Notes: generated by a model not told the origin, from the letters alone. 64,000 nucleotides of DNA from UBA5004 sp964342515 (GCA_964342515.1 CAYFFP010000001.1:1-64000); one strand, 5' to 3'; counted from the stretch's first letter, positions 37,907 through 48,021 are shown. Program-made: numbers and translations.

Positions 37907-38544
37907 TGCATTTTCACATAGTTACGCTATTTCCTAAATCATTTGATTCCTATCTCGGAGAATCAATTCTTAAGCGCGCTATAGAGGATAAGAAGCTCAA
38001 GGTCTCAATCTACAATCCTCGTGATTTCGTGAAGAATAAGTGGAAGAGAGTGGACAGACCGCCATATGGCGGAGGACCGGGGTTAGTTATAGAAGCGCTT
38101 CCTGTCATTCGAGCGATAGAGAAAGCGAAGGGTAAAAGAAAGAATGTAAAAATTATTTTCTTGAATCCGAGAGGGAAACAACTGACTAATCAGTACGCGA
38201 ATAAGATCAGCAAAAAATACAAAGATATAATTATTGTTTGTGGGAGATACGAGGGTATAGATGCGAGAGTGAAGAAAATATTCAAAATGGATGAGATTTC
38301 CGTTGGACCATTCGTGCTCACGGGCGGAGAACTTCCAGCGATGATTATTATGGATGCCATTTCCCGTCAAGTTCCCGGGGTGCTTGGAAATATTGATTCT
38401 TTAGAAGAGCGCAGGGTGTCAACGTCCGAGGTCTATACCCGCCCCGAAGTTTTCAAATATAAGAACAAATCCTACCGCGTCCCAAAAATTCTCCTCTCCG
38501 GCCACCGCGCCAAGATTGAAGAGTGGAAGAAGGGCAGGAAATAA
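37906..38544 (+). CDS. trmD: tRNA (guanine-37-N1)-methyltransferase
   Basis: The 212-aa SPOUT-fold enzyme methylates G37 of tRNAs with S-adenosylmethionine to prevent frameshifting. Motifs seen are HIVTLFPKSFDSYL, RPPYGGGPGLV, the trefoil-knot cofactor segment (VCGRYEGIDARV; SVGPFVLTGGELPAM) and EVYTRPEVF. The GTG start at 37906 overlaps the khpA stop. It is a little shorter than E. coli TrmD at the C-terminus. Confidence 0.94.
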   Translation: MHFHIVTLFPKSFDSYLGESILKRAIEDKKLKVSIYNPRDFVKNKWKRVDRPPYGGGPGLVIEALPVIRAIEKAKGKRKNVKIIFLNPRGKQLTNQYANKISKKYKDIIIVCGRYEGIDARVKKIFKMDEISVGPFVLTGGELPAMIIMDAISRQVPGVLGNIDSLEERRVSTSEVYTRPEVFKYKNKSYRVPKILLSGHRAKIEEWKKGRK

Positions 38545-38548
38545 AAAA

Positions 38549-38576
38549 GGGCCTGCACGCTAGAGCGTGCAGGCCC
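38549..38576 (-). terminator. Strong hairpin terminator between trmD and the dehydrogenase-like gene
   Basis: GGGCCTGCACGCT (38549-38561) pairs perfectly with AGCGTGCAGGCCC (38564-38576). Read on the minus strand it is followed by TTTTTTAT, so it terminates the minus-strand gene. On the plus strand the T run is weak. Confidence 0.85.
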
Positions 38577-38581
38577 TTGTG

Positions 38582-39517
38582 CTACGCAGGCCTTCTCAAA
38601 AGCTCACGCTCGTACTCTTCCCGAGCTACGATCTGCGTCGACATCCACGGCGTGCGGAGGTGGATCGCTCCGAAACTCACCGCTTGTGCCCCGAGTGCAC
38701 GAACTCTTGCGAGATCATCATATTCCATGACACTCGGTCCGATAACCGGGATAGGCCCTTGACAGGCAAGTACTTCAACTGCTTTCCAGTTCTCCTTCTG
38801 GGCTGGCTTACCAGACACCCCGCCGTCGCCAGAACCAAGTTTACCGACCTCCGCCATCGGAGATCTGTGCCATGGGCTTGGGAAAGCTATTTTCCATGGT
38901 ACGCTGTTGAGTGAAATTGCTTCGGCGCATAAACCCAGCCCTTTGGAAATTGCTAGGTAGTCTTGGTCGACAGAGACTTTGACAATGACCGGATGTTCGG
39001 TGGCTTGACTGACAAGTCGAACGCTATCAATGACCTCGTTAGCCACGTCCATGGCGTGGCCTGTGTTCGGACATGATACATTGACCTCGATCCCGACTAT
39101 ATCGTCGAGGTAATCGAGCCTTTCAGCCATTTGTATCAATTCGTGGCGTGTGCCGAAGACCGAAACAACGATCTTGTTTTTCTTGAAGTCGATGGTTGGC
39201 GCGATATTGTCGTACCAGTATTCGATTCCATGATTGTAGAGTCCAACCTTGTTGACTGCTCCGCCGTTTGGGAGGAATCGCACGCATGAGTACGGACTCC
39301 ACGGCAACCATGTCCATGGGCGAATCCATGAGAGATTGCTTACGGGATACAATCGAGGTTCACAGGTGAGAGTACGCAGGACAATGGTGAAAAGCTCCAA
39401 CTTCATGAGTCCGAGAGCGACCAGCGGACGCTCCCAGAACCACCCGCGCCCGTCGAAGCCCATCGCTCCGCTTGCTATCATGTACTCGAAAGTGTGGCCG
39501 TTCGAAAGGTGAATCAT
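38582..39517 (-). CDS. Dihydroorotate dehydrogenase-like flavoprotein
   Basis: The 311-aa product has the TIM-barrel pattern of the PyrD family: MIASGAMGFDG near the start, GLYNHGIEYW, GIEVNVSCPNTGHA (the FMN/substrate Asn-Ser-Cys-Pro-Asn segment, about residue 165), VIVKVSVD and GDGGVSGKP. In the family these bind FMN and oxidise dihydroorotate. The usual catalytic Cys/Ser loop and some FMN contacts are not clear, so another substrate is possible. ATG 39517 follows GGAG at 6 nt. It has a good ribosome-binding site, its own promoter region and a terminator. No other pyrimidine gene is in the window. Confidence 0.72.
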   Translation of the reverse strand: MIHLSNGHTFEYMIASGAMGFDGRGWFWERPLVALGLMKLELFTIVLRTLTCEPRLYPVSNLSWIRPWTWLPWSPYSCVRFLPNGGAVNKVGLYNHGIEYWYDNIAPTIDFKKNKIVVSVFGTRHELIQMAERLDYLDDIVGIEVNVSCPNTGHAMDVANEVIDSVRLVSQATEHPVIVKVSVDQDYLAISKGLGLCAEAISLNSVPWKIAFPSPWHRSPMAEVGKLGSGDGGVSGKPAQKENWKAVEVLACQGPIPVIGPSVMEYDDLARVRALGAQAVSFGAIHLRTPWMSTQIVAREEYERELLRRPA

Positions 39518-39571
39518 GTGACACTCCAATCTTGAACTTGTCTGAGTCCACCTTAACTAACTTTTCAGCTC

Positions 39572-39614
39572 TTGACAAGATTTTGGGGGTTGGGGTATCA
39601 TGGGGCCTTGTCAA
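39572..39614. promoter_or_regulatory. rpoBC promoter with flanking inverted repeat
   Basis: TTGACA (39572-39577) and TATCAT (39596-39601) are 18 nt apart, giving a leader of about 80 nt before rpoBC. TTGACAAG at 39572-39579 is the exact reverse complement of CTTGTCAA at 39607-39614, so the promoter core is bracketed by an 8-bp inverted repeat that could be an operator. Confidence 0.6.
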
Positions 39615-39688
39615 ATACTGCATTGCCGGCAGGTTCTGATTGAGTTAAGGCGGCCGAAGTTAGGTAACTTAATTTTTCTTATTTTTTA

Positions 39689-42600
39689 ATGCAAAAAAAG
39701 TACTTCGGCCGCTTTCGCGAACCGCTCGCGAAGATGCCTAACCTTGTTGTTTCTCAGGTCGAGTCTTTCAAATGGCTTATCGAGCGTGGCTTGAAGGAAG
39801 TCTTCGAGGAATTCTCTTCCATCAAGGACTTCTCGGAGAAGAAGTTCCAGCTCGACTTCGTCGGTTTCGAATTGGCCGAGCCGAAAATCGGCGAGTTTCA
39901 GGCGAAGGAAAGAAAGCTCTCTTACGAGGCGTCTCTTAAGGTGCGCGTCCGCCTGAAGAATCATATCCAGAAGTCGGAGAAGGAGCAGGAAATCTTCATG
40001 GCCGACTTGCCGCTGATGACTTCCCACGGCACCTTTATCATCTCCGGCATCGAGCGCGTCATCGTGCCGCAGCTGGCCCGTTCCACCGGAGTCTCCTTTA
40101 CCGGACAGGAGATTAAGGGCAAGAAGACTTTCGGGGCGAAAATCATCCCCGGCCGCGGGGCGTGGATCGAGATGGAGACCGACTTCGACGGCACTATTTA
40201 CGTGCGCATCGACAGGAAGAGGAAGTTCCCCGTCACCACCCTTTTAAGGTCTTTCGGCGCCATCGGGAACGACAAAATTCACGCCCTTTTCGCGCCAATG
40301 CCCCAAGCGAAGCTCTATATCGATAAAACCCTTGCCAAAGACCACACTATCTCGGCCGATGAGGCGGCTATCGAGATCCATCGAAGGTTGCGCGACGGCG
40401 ATTTGGCCTCCGCCGAGAATGCCCGCGAGTTCGTCAAGCTGATCTTCGACAAGGAACGCTACGACCTCTCGCGCGTGGGCCGCTTCCGCTTCAATAACCG
40501 CTTCGGTCTGAAGGTCAAGGGTTCGGAGATCGAGCGGCGCACTCTTTCGCTTGACGACCTCGTATTAATCATCTCCCACATCGTGAAGCTTAACACCACC
40601 CCGGACGCTCTAGCCGACGACATCGACCACTTGGGCTCAAGACGGGTGCGCTTCGTGGGCGAACTTTTCCAGATGAATATCAGGAAGGGCATGGCCCAGA
40701 TCAAGAGAAACATCCAGAACCGGATGTCGACCATCGATACCGACGTCACCTTGCCGGTGCAATTTATTTCCCCCAAGCCCTTGCAGGCGAGGATCAAAGA
40801 GTTCTTCACCACCAACCAGCTCTCGCAGTTCATGCAGCAGATAAACGCCTTGGAAGAGCTCGAGCATCTGCGCACCGTCTCGGCCTTAGGCCCCGGCGGA
40901 TTGAATCGCGCTCGCGCCGGCTACGAAGTGCGCGACGTGCATCCTTCCCACTACGGTCGTCTTTGTCCCATCCAGACTCCGGAAGGCCCGAACATCGGTC
41001 TCATCTTGCGCCAATCCTGCTACGCGCGCGTCAATGACTTCGGCATGATAGAGACTCCCTATGCCGTGGTGGAAAACGGCAAGATTACCGGCGAGATTAA
41101 ATATTTAAATGCCTTGGAGGAGGAGAGCTTCAACATCGCCCACGCCGCCACTGAAGTCAAAGACGACGTGCTTGTACCGAGCGTAGTCGAAGTAAGACAC
41201 AAGGGCACTCCGACTACCGTGCCGAGCTCTCTCGTAAACTTTATTGATGTCGCCACCAATCAGGCCTTCTCGGTCGCCACCTCGATGATTCCGTTCTTAA
41301 ACCACGACGACGCCAATCGAGCGCTCATGGGTTCTAACATGCAAAAGCAAGCCACTCCCTGCATTTTGCCGGAAGTGCCGCTGGTGGCCACCGGCGTGGA
41401 AGAGACGGCTATCCGCGATACCGGCAGAGTGCTCTTCTCTCCGGTCGACGGGAAGGTCGACGAGGTCGACGCCAAACTCATCAAAGTCAGGGATAATAAA
41501 GATAAGGTTCACGAATTCCCGCTGGTTAATTTCTCGATGACTAACGGCTTTACCGTCCACCACCAGCGTCCTTCGGTAGAACTTGGGGCGAAGGTAAAGA
41601 AGGGGAGCGTCTTGGCCGACACCTCTTCTTCCGAGAGCGGCCAGATGGCAGTGGGACAAAATGTTTTAGTCGCCTTTATGTCATGGTCCGGCGCCAACTA
41701 CGAAGACGCCATCATCATCTCCGAGCGCCTGCTGGAGAAGAGTAAATTCGCCAATGTCCATATCGAAGAGTTCGAGGTGGCCGTGCGCGATACCAAGCTT
41801 GGTCCCGAGATGACTACCTGCGATATCCCGAATGTCGGTGAGTCCAAATTAAAAAATCTTGCCGAAGACGGCATCATCCGCGTCGGCGCCGAAGTGCGTC
41901 CGGGAGATATCTTGGTCGGCAAAATTACTCCCAAAGGCGAGAGCCAGCTTACTCCCGAAGAGCGGCTCTTAAGGTCGCTGTTCGGCGAGAAGGCCAGAGA
42001 TGTCAAAGACACCTCCAAGCGCATGGAGGGGGGCAAGCGCGGCCGCGTTATCTCGGTGCAAGTTTTCTCCCGCGAGAAGGGCGACAAGCTTGATTCCGGA
42101 ATTTTGAAGAGGATCCACATTCAGGTCGCGCAGTTAAGAAACGTGAGCGTCGGAGACAAGCTGGCGGGACGGCACGGCAATAAAGGAGTGATTTCTCGAA
42201 TCCTGCCGGTCGAGGACATGCCCTACATGGCAGACGGCACTCCGATTGACGTCCTTCTCACTCCTCTCGGGGTGCCTTCCCGCATGAACTTGGGACAGAT
42301 TCTTGAAATGCATCTGGGTTTGGCTGCCAATGCTTTAAACTACCAAGCGATAGTGCCGCCGTTTGCCGGCGCCTCGGAGGAAGAGATTAAGGAGGAATTG
42401 GTCAAGGCAGGCATTCCGGAGAACGGCAAGGTTAAGCTTTACGACGGGCGCACCGGTGAGCCGTTTGATCAGGATATTGCCATCGGCTGCATGTATATAC
42501 TGAAGCTTCACCACATGGTCGAGGACAAGATCCACATGCGCTCCATCGGCCCGTACTCGCTTATTACCCAACAGCCGCTCGGAGGCAAGGCGCAAAACGG

Positions 42601-45600
42601 CGGCCAGCGCTTCGGCGAGATGGAGGTGTGGGCGCTCTTGGGCCACGGCGCGGGACATACTCTGCGAGAGATGCTTACCATCAAGTCCGATGACATTCTC
42701 GGCAGGTCGGCCGCCTTCGACGCCATTGTCAAGGGCGACAAAATTCCGGAACCCAATCTGCCCGCGTCCTTTAACGTGCTCCTGAACAACTTGCGCGGCC
42801 TCTCGCTTGATATAGAACTGGAAAAGGGCAAGCCGGATAATATTAATAAAAATATGATCAGTAATTACAGAACCGCTCCGGGAAATAAGGATTTCGAAGC
42901 CATCTCCATTAAGTTGGCCAGTCCCGAGCGCATCAAAGAATGGTCCTACGGCGAAGTGACCAAGCCCGAGACTATCAACTACCGGACGCAGCGAAGCGAA
43001 AGAAACGGTCTCTTCGACGAGAAAATCTTCGGACCAGACAAAGATTTCGAGTGCTACTGCGGCAAGTACCGAGGCGTCCGCTACAAGGGCATTGTTTGCG
43101 AGAAATGCGGCGTCGAGATTACCCGCTCCATCGTGAGGCGCGAACGGATGGGCCACATAGAGCTCGCCAGTCCCGTCGCCCACATCTGGTTTTTGAAAAA
43201 CGTGCCCTCGAGGATTTCTCTCATCATGGGCATTCCGGTCGTCGACTTGGAGAAGGTTGTCTACTTTGCCGGTTATATCATCACTTCGGTAGAGATTTCC
43301 GAGAAGGAGAAGGTGCTTAAGGACTTGGACTCCGAGTTCAAGAACAAGATTAAAGGTCTTCAGGACGAGAAGAGCAAAGCCGCTCTCAAAGAGTTGGCCC
43401 TTGCCACTAAGAAGGACATCGAAGCGCTGGTGCCGGGCAAAGTCTTAAATGAAGTCGAGTATCACCGCGCTTCTCTTAAATATCCGACAATTTTTGAAGC
43501 CGGCATCGGGGCCGAAGCGGTCTACAATATCCTTAAAGACACCGACATGCATAAGTTGAAGGAGAAGCTTACGGCGGAGCTTGAGAAGGCGCCGTCCACT
43601 GAAATCCCCCGCATCAATAAGCGCCTCTCAACCCTACAGTGGATGATTAATGCCGGCACCCGTCCCGAATGGATGTTCCTCATCCGCGTGCCGGTTATTC
43701 CGCCCGCCATCCGCCCGATGGTTCCACTCGACGGCGGCCGTTACGCCACCTCCGATGTCAACGATTTGTATCGCCGCGTCATCAACAGGAATAACCGGTT
43801 AAAGAAACTTAAGGAAATCAATGCTCCGGATGTCATCCTCCGGAACGAGAAAAGAATTTTACAAGAAGCCGTAGACGCTCTCATCGACAATACCATCCGC
43901 CACGGCGGCGCCTCCGGCAGTCAGGCGTTGAGAAGGCCGCTGAAATCTCTCTCCGATAACCTCAAGGGCAAGCGCGGCCTCTTCCGCCAGAATCTTTTGG
44001 GCAAGCGCGTCGACTATTCCGGCCGCTCCGTTATCGTCGTCGGTCCGGAATTGAAGCTCCACCAGTGCGGCCTGCCCAAACACATGGCCTTGGAACTCTT
44101 CAAACCCTTTATCATCAGCGAGCTTTTGAAGCGTGAGCTTGCCTTCAACATCCCCGGCGCCAAGCGCCTTATCGAGGACGCCGTGCCGGAAGTCTGGGCC
44201 ATCCTTGAGGAAGAAATCTCCGGCAAATACGTGCTCTTAAACCGCGCCCCGACGCTCCACCGACTCGGTATCCAAGCCTTCCAGCCGGTGCTTATCGAGG
44301 GCAATGCCATCCAGCTTCACCCCTTGGTCTGCACCGCCTTCAACGCCGACTTCGACGGCGACATGATGGCCGTGCATGTGCCACTCTCGGAGGAAGCGCA
44401 AGCCGAGGCGCGCCTTATCATGGCCGCGGACAAAAATATCTTGAAGCCCGGCAACGGCGAGCCGATAGTTTCTCCGAGACAAGACGTTGTGCTCGGCACT
44501 TACTGGATGACTCGCCTCAAGCCTAATGCCAAAGGGGAGGGCAAATATTTCTCTTCGCCAAATAGCGCCATATTGGCCTTCGACTTCGATGTCGTCGATA
44601 TGCGCGCCAAGGTCCATGTGCTTCCTTCAGAGACGGAGCGCTACAAGCAATTCGATGGGAAGGTCTTCGAAACTACGGTTGGCAGGTTGCTCTTCAATTC
44701 AGTATTGCCCAAGGATTATCCTTATATCAATAGGGAGGTTGGGCGCAAGAAAATGTCAGAATTGATCGACGACCTCTTGGAAAAATATGGAATAGAAAAC
44801 ATTCCGGCAATCATCGATAAAATTAAATCTTTCGGTTTCCGCTACGCTACCTATTCCGGTATTACTTGGAGCTTGGGAGACGTAAAGATTCCTAAAGGCA
44901 AAGACGCATTGATTGAAAAGGGCCGCCAGCAAGTCACGCAAATATTCAATCAATATCAAGAGGGCCTTCTCTCAGAGAGCGAACGCATCGTCCGCTCCGT
45001 CGAGATTTGGCAGGGCGTAAAATTAGAAATAGAAAAAATAATGCCGGGAGCGCTAGAAACGACCAATCCTATTTACGACATTATTCATTCCGAAGCCCGC
45101 GGCTCGTTCGGCAACCTGAACCAGATGGCGGGCATGAAGGGTATTATTGTGGATGTTTCCGGCGAGACTCTCGAATTCCCGATTACTTCAAACTATAAAG
45201 AAGGCCTCACCCCGCTCGAATATTTCATCACCACCCACGGCTCGAGGAAGGGTTTGACGGACACGGCTCTTAACACCGCCAAAGCGGGCTACCTTACCCG
45301 CCGCCTCTTCGACGTGGCGCAGGATGAAATTATTACCGAAGATGATTGCGGCGCGAAAGAAGGCATCCTCATCCACAAAAAGGCCGCCTCGGGCATAGAG
45401 ATTCCGCTGTCGAAAAATATTAAAGGGCGCTTTTTGGCGGCTGATCTTCTCGACAATAGTGGACAAGTTCTCTTCAAAAAATGGCATTTCATCACTCCGG
45501 CCGACGCCGCTCTGATAGATAAATCGGCAGTCGAAGCCGTTAATGTCCGCTCTCCCTTGGGCTGCAGATCCACTCAAGGACTCTGTGTCAAATGCTACGG

Positions 45601-46507
45601 CACCGACCTTGGCAACAATAAAGTAGTCGAGCTGGGCGAGGCCGTCGGTACTGTGGCCGCGCAGGCCATCGGCGAGCCGGGCACCCAGCTTACCATGCGC
45701 ACCTTCCACGCCGGAGGCGTGGCGGCCGCCTCGGGCGACATTACCGCCGGACTGCCGCGCGTGGAGGAAATCTTCGAGAAGAGGAAACCCAAGATTCCGG
45801 CTATAGTCAGCCACTTGGACGGGGTCGTGACGGAAATCAAAGTGGTTGGTCACGACAGAATTATCGTAGTGGCGCCTGAGGCGGGCGAGGTTAAAGGCAA
45901 AAAGTTGGATAATGAATATACAGTACCCGCCTCTCGTGCCTCGCTCATACATATCGGGCAAGGAGTAAAGAAGGGCGATATCTTGACTGACGGTTCGGCG
46001 GACCTTGACGAACTCTTCCGCTACGCCGGCAGAGAAAAGACGGAGAATTATATTATTCACGAAGTCTCCAAGCTTTACGAGCTTCAAGGCGCCGCCGTCG
46101 CCCACAAGCACATCGAGCTTATCGTCCGCCAGATGTTTAGCAGGAGAAAGATTAAAGATCCGGGTAATTCGAAGTTTACTCGCGGCGATGTCGTTGAAGT
46201 TTCGGAATTGACCGAGATTAATAACAAGTTAAAGGAAAGCGGCGGAGAGGAAGCTAAAAGCGATGTCGCCATTATGGGTATTACCGAAGTCTCGCTGTCG
46301 AGGGCGTCATTCCTATCGGCGGCTTCCTTCCAGCATACGCCAAGAGTCTTGATCCAAGCCGCCATTAAAGGCGTCAAGGATGAGCTGGTCGGTCTTAAAG
46401 AGAATGTCATCATCGGACGGCTGATCCCTGCCGGCACGGGCTTTAAGGGAGGATACAAGGAGAAGCTCATATGCGAGGCAATGCTCAAACAGTCAAAGAG
46501 CGGCTAG
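39689..46507 (+). CDS. rpoBC: Fused RNA polymerase beta and beta-prime subunits (RpoBC)
   Basis: One uninterrupted frame encodes 2272 residues. Residues 1 to about 1045 are RpoB, with QIREFFTTNQLSQF-like, EGPNIGLI and the C-terminal PASFNVLLNNLRGLSLDIEL. A linker of about 20 residues (EKGKPDNINKNMISNYRTAP) follows. RpoC begins with FEAISIKLASPERIKEWSYG and has the N-terminal zinc finger (CYCGKYRG ... CEKCG), the catalytic NADFDGD (about nt 44342-44362), the bridge/trigger region and the second cysteine cluster (CRSTQGLCVKC). The linker DNA is AT-rich and keeps an in-frame ATG (42854) that resembles a former rpoC start. Fused rpoBC is known from Helicobacter/Wolinella and Wolbachia relatives. 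dnaG overlaps the 3' end by 37 nt. Confidence 0.93.
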   Translation: MQKKYFGRFREPLAKMPNLVVSQVESFKWLIERGLKEVFEEFSSIKDFSEKKFQLDFVGFELAEPKIGEFQAKERKLSYEASLKVRVRLKNHIQKSEKEQEIFMADLPLMTSHGTFIISGIERVIVPQLARSTGVSFTGQEIKGKKTFGAKIIPGRGAWIEMETDFDGTIYVRIDRKRKFPVTTLLRSFGAIGNDKIHALFAPMPQAKLYIDKTLAKDHTISADEAAIEIHRRLRDGDLASAENAREFVKLIFDKERYDLSRVGRFRFNNRFGLKVKGSEIERRTLSLDDLVLIISHIVKLNTTPDALADDIDHLGSRRVRFVGELFQMNIRKGMAQIKRNIQNRMSTIDTDVTLPVQFISPKPLQARIKEFFTTNQLSQFMQQINALEELEHLRTVSALGPGGLNRARAGYEVRDVHPSHYGRLCPIQTPEGPNIGLILRQSCYARVNDFGMIETPYAVVENGKITGEIKYLNALEEESFNIAHAATEVKDDVLVPSVVEVRHKGTPTTVPSSLVNFIDVATNQAFSVATSMIPFLNHDDANRALMGSNMQKQATPCILPEVPLVATGVEETAIRDTGRVLFSPVDGKVDEVDAKLIKVRDNKDKVHEFPLVNFSMTNGFTVHHQRPSVELGAKVKKGSVLADTSSSESGQMAVGQNVLVAFMSWSGANYEDAIIISERLLEKSKFANVHIEEFEVAVRDTKLGPEMTTCDIPNVGESKLKNLAEDGIIRVGAEVRPGDILVGKITPKGESQLTPEERLLRSLFGEKARDVKDTSKRMEGGKRGRVISVQVFSREKGDKLDSGILKRIHIQVAQLRNVSVGDKLAGRHGNKGVISRILPVEDMPYMADGTPIDVLLTPLGVPSRMNLGQILEMHLGLAANALNYQAIVPPFAGASEEEIKEELVKAGIPENGKVKLYDGRTGEPFDQDIAIGCMYILKLHHMVEDKIHMRSIGPYSLITQQPLGGKAQNGGQRFGEMEVWALLGHGAGHTLREMLTIKSDDILGRSAAFDAIVKGDKIPEPNLPASFNVLLNNLRGLSLDIELEKGKPDNINKNMISNYRTAPGNKDFEAISIKLASPERIKEWSYGEVTKPETINYRTQRSERNGLFDEKIFGPDKDFECYCGKYRGVRYKGIVCEKCGVEITRSIVRRERMGHIELASPVAHIWFLKNVPSRISLIMGIPVVDLEKVVYFAGYIITSVEISEKEKVLKDLDSEFKNKIKGLQDEKSKAALKELALATKKDIEALVPGKVLNEVEYHRASLKYPTIFEAGIGAEAVYNILKDTDMHKLKEKLTAELEKAPSTEIPRINKRLSTLQWMINAGTRPEWMFLIRVPVIPPAIRPMVPLDGGRYATSDVNDLYRRVINRNNRLKKLKEINAPDVILRNEKRILQEAVDALIDNTIRHGGASGSQALRRPLKSLSDNLKGKRGLFRQNLLGKRVDYSGRSVIVVGPELKLHQCGLPKHMALELFKPFIISELLKRELAFNIPGAKRLIEDAVPEVWAILEEEISGKYVLLNRAPTLHRLGIQAFQPVLIEGNAIQLHPLVCTAFNADFDGDMMAVHVPLSEEAQAEARLIMAADKNILKPGNGEPIVSPRQDVVLGTYWMTRLKPNAKGEGKYFSSPNSAILAFDFDVVDMRAKVHVLPSETERYKQFDGKVFETTVGRLLFNSVLPKDYPYINREVGRKKMSELIDDLLEKYGIENIPAIIDKIKSFGFRYATYSGITWSLGDVKIPKGKDALIEKGRQQVTQIFNQYQEGLLSESERIVRSVEIWQGVKLEIEKIMPGALETTNPIYDIIHSEARGSFGNLNQMAGMKGIIVDVSGETLEFPITSNYKEGLTPLEYFITTHGSRKGLTDTALNTAKAGYLTRRLFDVAQDEIITEDDCGAKEGILIHKKAASGIEIPLSKNIKGRFLAADLLDNSGQVLFKKWHFITPADAALIDKSAVEAVNVRSPLGCRSTQGLCVKCYGTDLGNNKVVELGEAVGTVAAQAIGEPGTQLTMRTFHAGGVAAASGDITAGLPRVEEIFEKRKPKIPAIVSHLDGVVTEIKVVGHDRIIVVAPEAGEVKGKKLDNEYTVPASRASLIHIGQGVKKGDILTDGSADLDELFRYAGREKTENYIIHEVSKLYELQGAAVAHKHIELIVRQMFSRRKIKDPGNSKFTRGDVVEVSELTEINNKLKESGGEEAKSDVAIMGITEVSLSRASFLSAASFQHTPRVLIQAAIKGVKDELVGLKENVIIGRLIPAGTGFKGGYKEKLICEAMLKQSKSG

Positions 46508-48021
46508 ACATAGCCGAAGTCGTAGGGAATTACGTCAAGCTCGAGAAGGCGGGAACAAGTCTTAAGGCGCGTTGCCCCTTCCATAACGAGAAGACCCCTT
46601 CCTTCTTCGTCTCGCCCTCGAGGCAGACATATTACTGCTTCGGCTGCGGGGCTAAGGGCGACATCTTCACCTTCATCGAGGAGTTTGAGGGGCTCGAGTT
46701 CCGCGAAGCGCTCAAAATGCTTGCGGACAAAGCGGGAGTCGAGCTTGAAACTTACAGGGAGTCGAAGGGAGTAAAAAGCGAGAAGGATAAAATCCGCGAG
46801 GTGTTGGAAGTGGCAACCGAGTTCTTTGAAAATGAGTTGGAGAAAAATGAGGCGGCGAAAAAATATCTGCTGAAACGCGGCTTGATGAAAGAAATAATCG
46901 AGGCTTGGCGACTCGGTTACGCTCCGGCAGAGTGGAGAGCTCTTTACTCTCATCTTGTAGAGCTTGGTTACGGCAAAGATGTCTTATTGAAAGCCGGATT
47001 GGTCAAGCCCGCGGAAGGAAAGGAGCCGTATGACGTCTTCCGCGACCGCATCATCTTCCCGCTCTCCGATTCTTCCGGCGGTATTATCGCTTTCTCCGGC
47101 AGGGCCTTAGGCAAAGATGCCATGCCCAAGTACCTTAATACTCCCGAGACGGCGCTCTTCACCAAGAGCGAAGTCTTATATGGATTGGATAAGGCCAAGG
47201 AGAAAATCAGGAAGAAGAATTACGCCGTATTAGTCGAGGGGCAGATAGACCTGCTGCTCTCTCATCAAGCGGGGGTGGAGAATACGGTCGCCTCGAGCGG
47301 CACCGCTTTTACGCGGGGGCATTTGGAAAGGCTTAGCCGCCTTTCCAAAAGAATTATTCTTGCCTTCGACGGCGACAAAGCGGGAGAGCTTGCGGCGGAG
47401 AAATCCGCGGAACTCGCTCTCTCGCTTGGTCTTGAAGTAAAGGTGGCCAAGCTTCCGGACGGAGAAGATCCGGCCTCAATTGTTTCCGGAAGCGGCGATA
47501 AATGGAAAGAAATCCTGCGTTCTTCAAAGCCCGCCATTGAGCATTTCTTGGATAGAATTCTTGAAGAAGAGAAAGATAAAAGAAAGGCCGGTAAGCTTAT
47601 CGAGAAAAAACTCTTACCCCTCGCGGCGCTTCTTCAAAGTTCAATCGAGAGATCTCACTTCACTTCGCTTATCGCCAAGCGCGCGGGGATTAAAGAGGAG
47701 GTCATTTGGGAGGATTTGAAAAGAGTTAAATTGGCCGGAGTTTCGTCTAAAAAAGAGGATACGGAAGATGCCTCTGGGCGCATAGAGAGGCGCTCGAGAG
47801 CCGACGAATATAAGGAAGTCGGCGAATTTCTCAAAGAGAATCCTCTCGATAAAGCACTCCTTGCCCAGAAGGAAGAACTTGAGAGACTTATGAAAATAGA
47901 TGAGCTTGACGCAAAAATAGAAGTTCTGCGGTTTAGGTTAAGAGAGGGCGATGATGGAGTGTTGGAGAGAATCCATACGCTTACTCGTGAAAGAGATGAC
48001 ATAAAGCGCGAGGCATTGTAA
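46471..48021 (+). CDS. dnaG: DNA primase
   Basis: The 516-aa primase makes RNA primers at the fork. The N-terminal zinc domain shows CPFHNEKTPSF ... CFGCGAKGD (about residues 36-66). The TOPRIM core contains VLVEGQIDLL and ILAFDGDKAGE (about residues 255-300). The C-terminal helicase-binding part is short. The ATG lies 37 nt inside the rpoBC frame, suggesting translational coupling. The order rpoBC-dnaG-rpoD resembles the macromolecular-synthesis operon with RNA polymerase genes added in front. Confidence 0.93.
   Translation: MRGNAQTVKERLDIAEVVGNYVKLEKAGTSLKARCPFHNEKTPSFFVSPSRQTYYCFGCGAKGDIFTFIEEFEGLEFREALKMLADKAGVELETYRESKGVKSEKDKIREVLEVATEFFENELEKNEAAKKYLLKRGLMKEIIEAWRLGYAPAEWRALYSHLVELGYGKDVLLKAGLVKPAEGKEPYDVFRDRIIFPLSDSSGGIIAFSGRALGKDAMPKYLNTPETALFTKSEVLYGLDKAKEKIRKKNYAVLVEGQIDLLLSHQAGVENTVASSGTAFTRGHLERLSRLSKRIILAFDGDKAGELAAEKSAELALSLGLEVKVAKLPDGEDPASIVSGSGDKWKEILRSSKPAIEHFLDRILEEEKDKRKAGKLIEKKLLPLAALLQSSIERSHFTSLIAKRAGIKEEVIWEDLKRVKLAGVSSKKEDTEDASGRIERRSRADEYKEVGEFLKENPLDKALLAQKEELERLMKIDELDAKIEVLRFRLREGDDGVLERIHTLTRERDDIKREAL

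Noticed and set aside
42335..43183. 282-aa frame opposite rpoBC, across the fusion junction
   Set aside because: Antisense to conserved polymerase sequence, no motif, typical shadow.
45188..46111. 307-aa frame opposite the RpoC part
   Set aside because: Shadow frame of conserved coding sequence.
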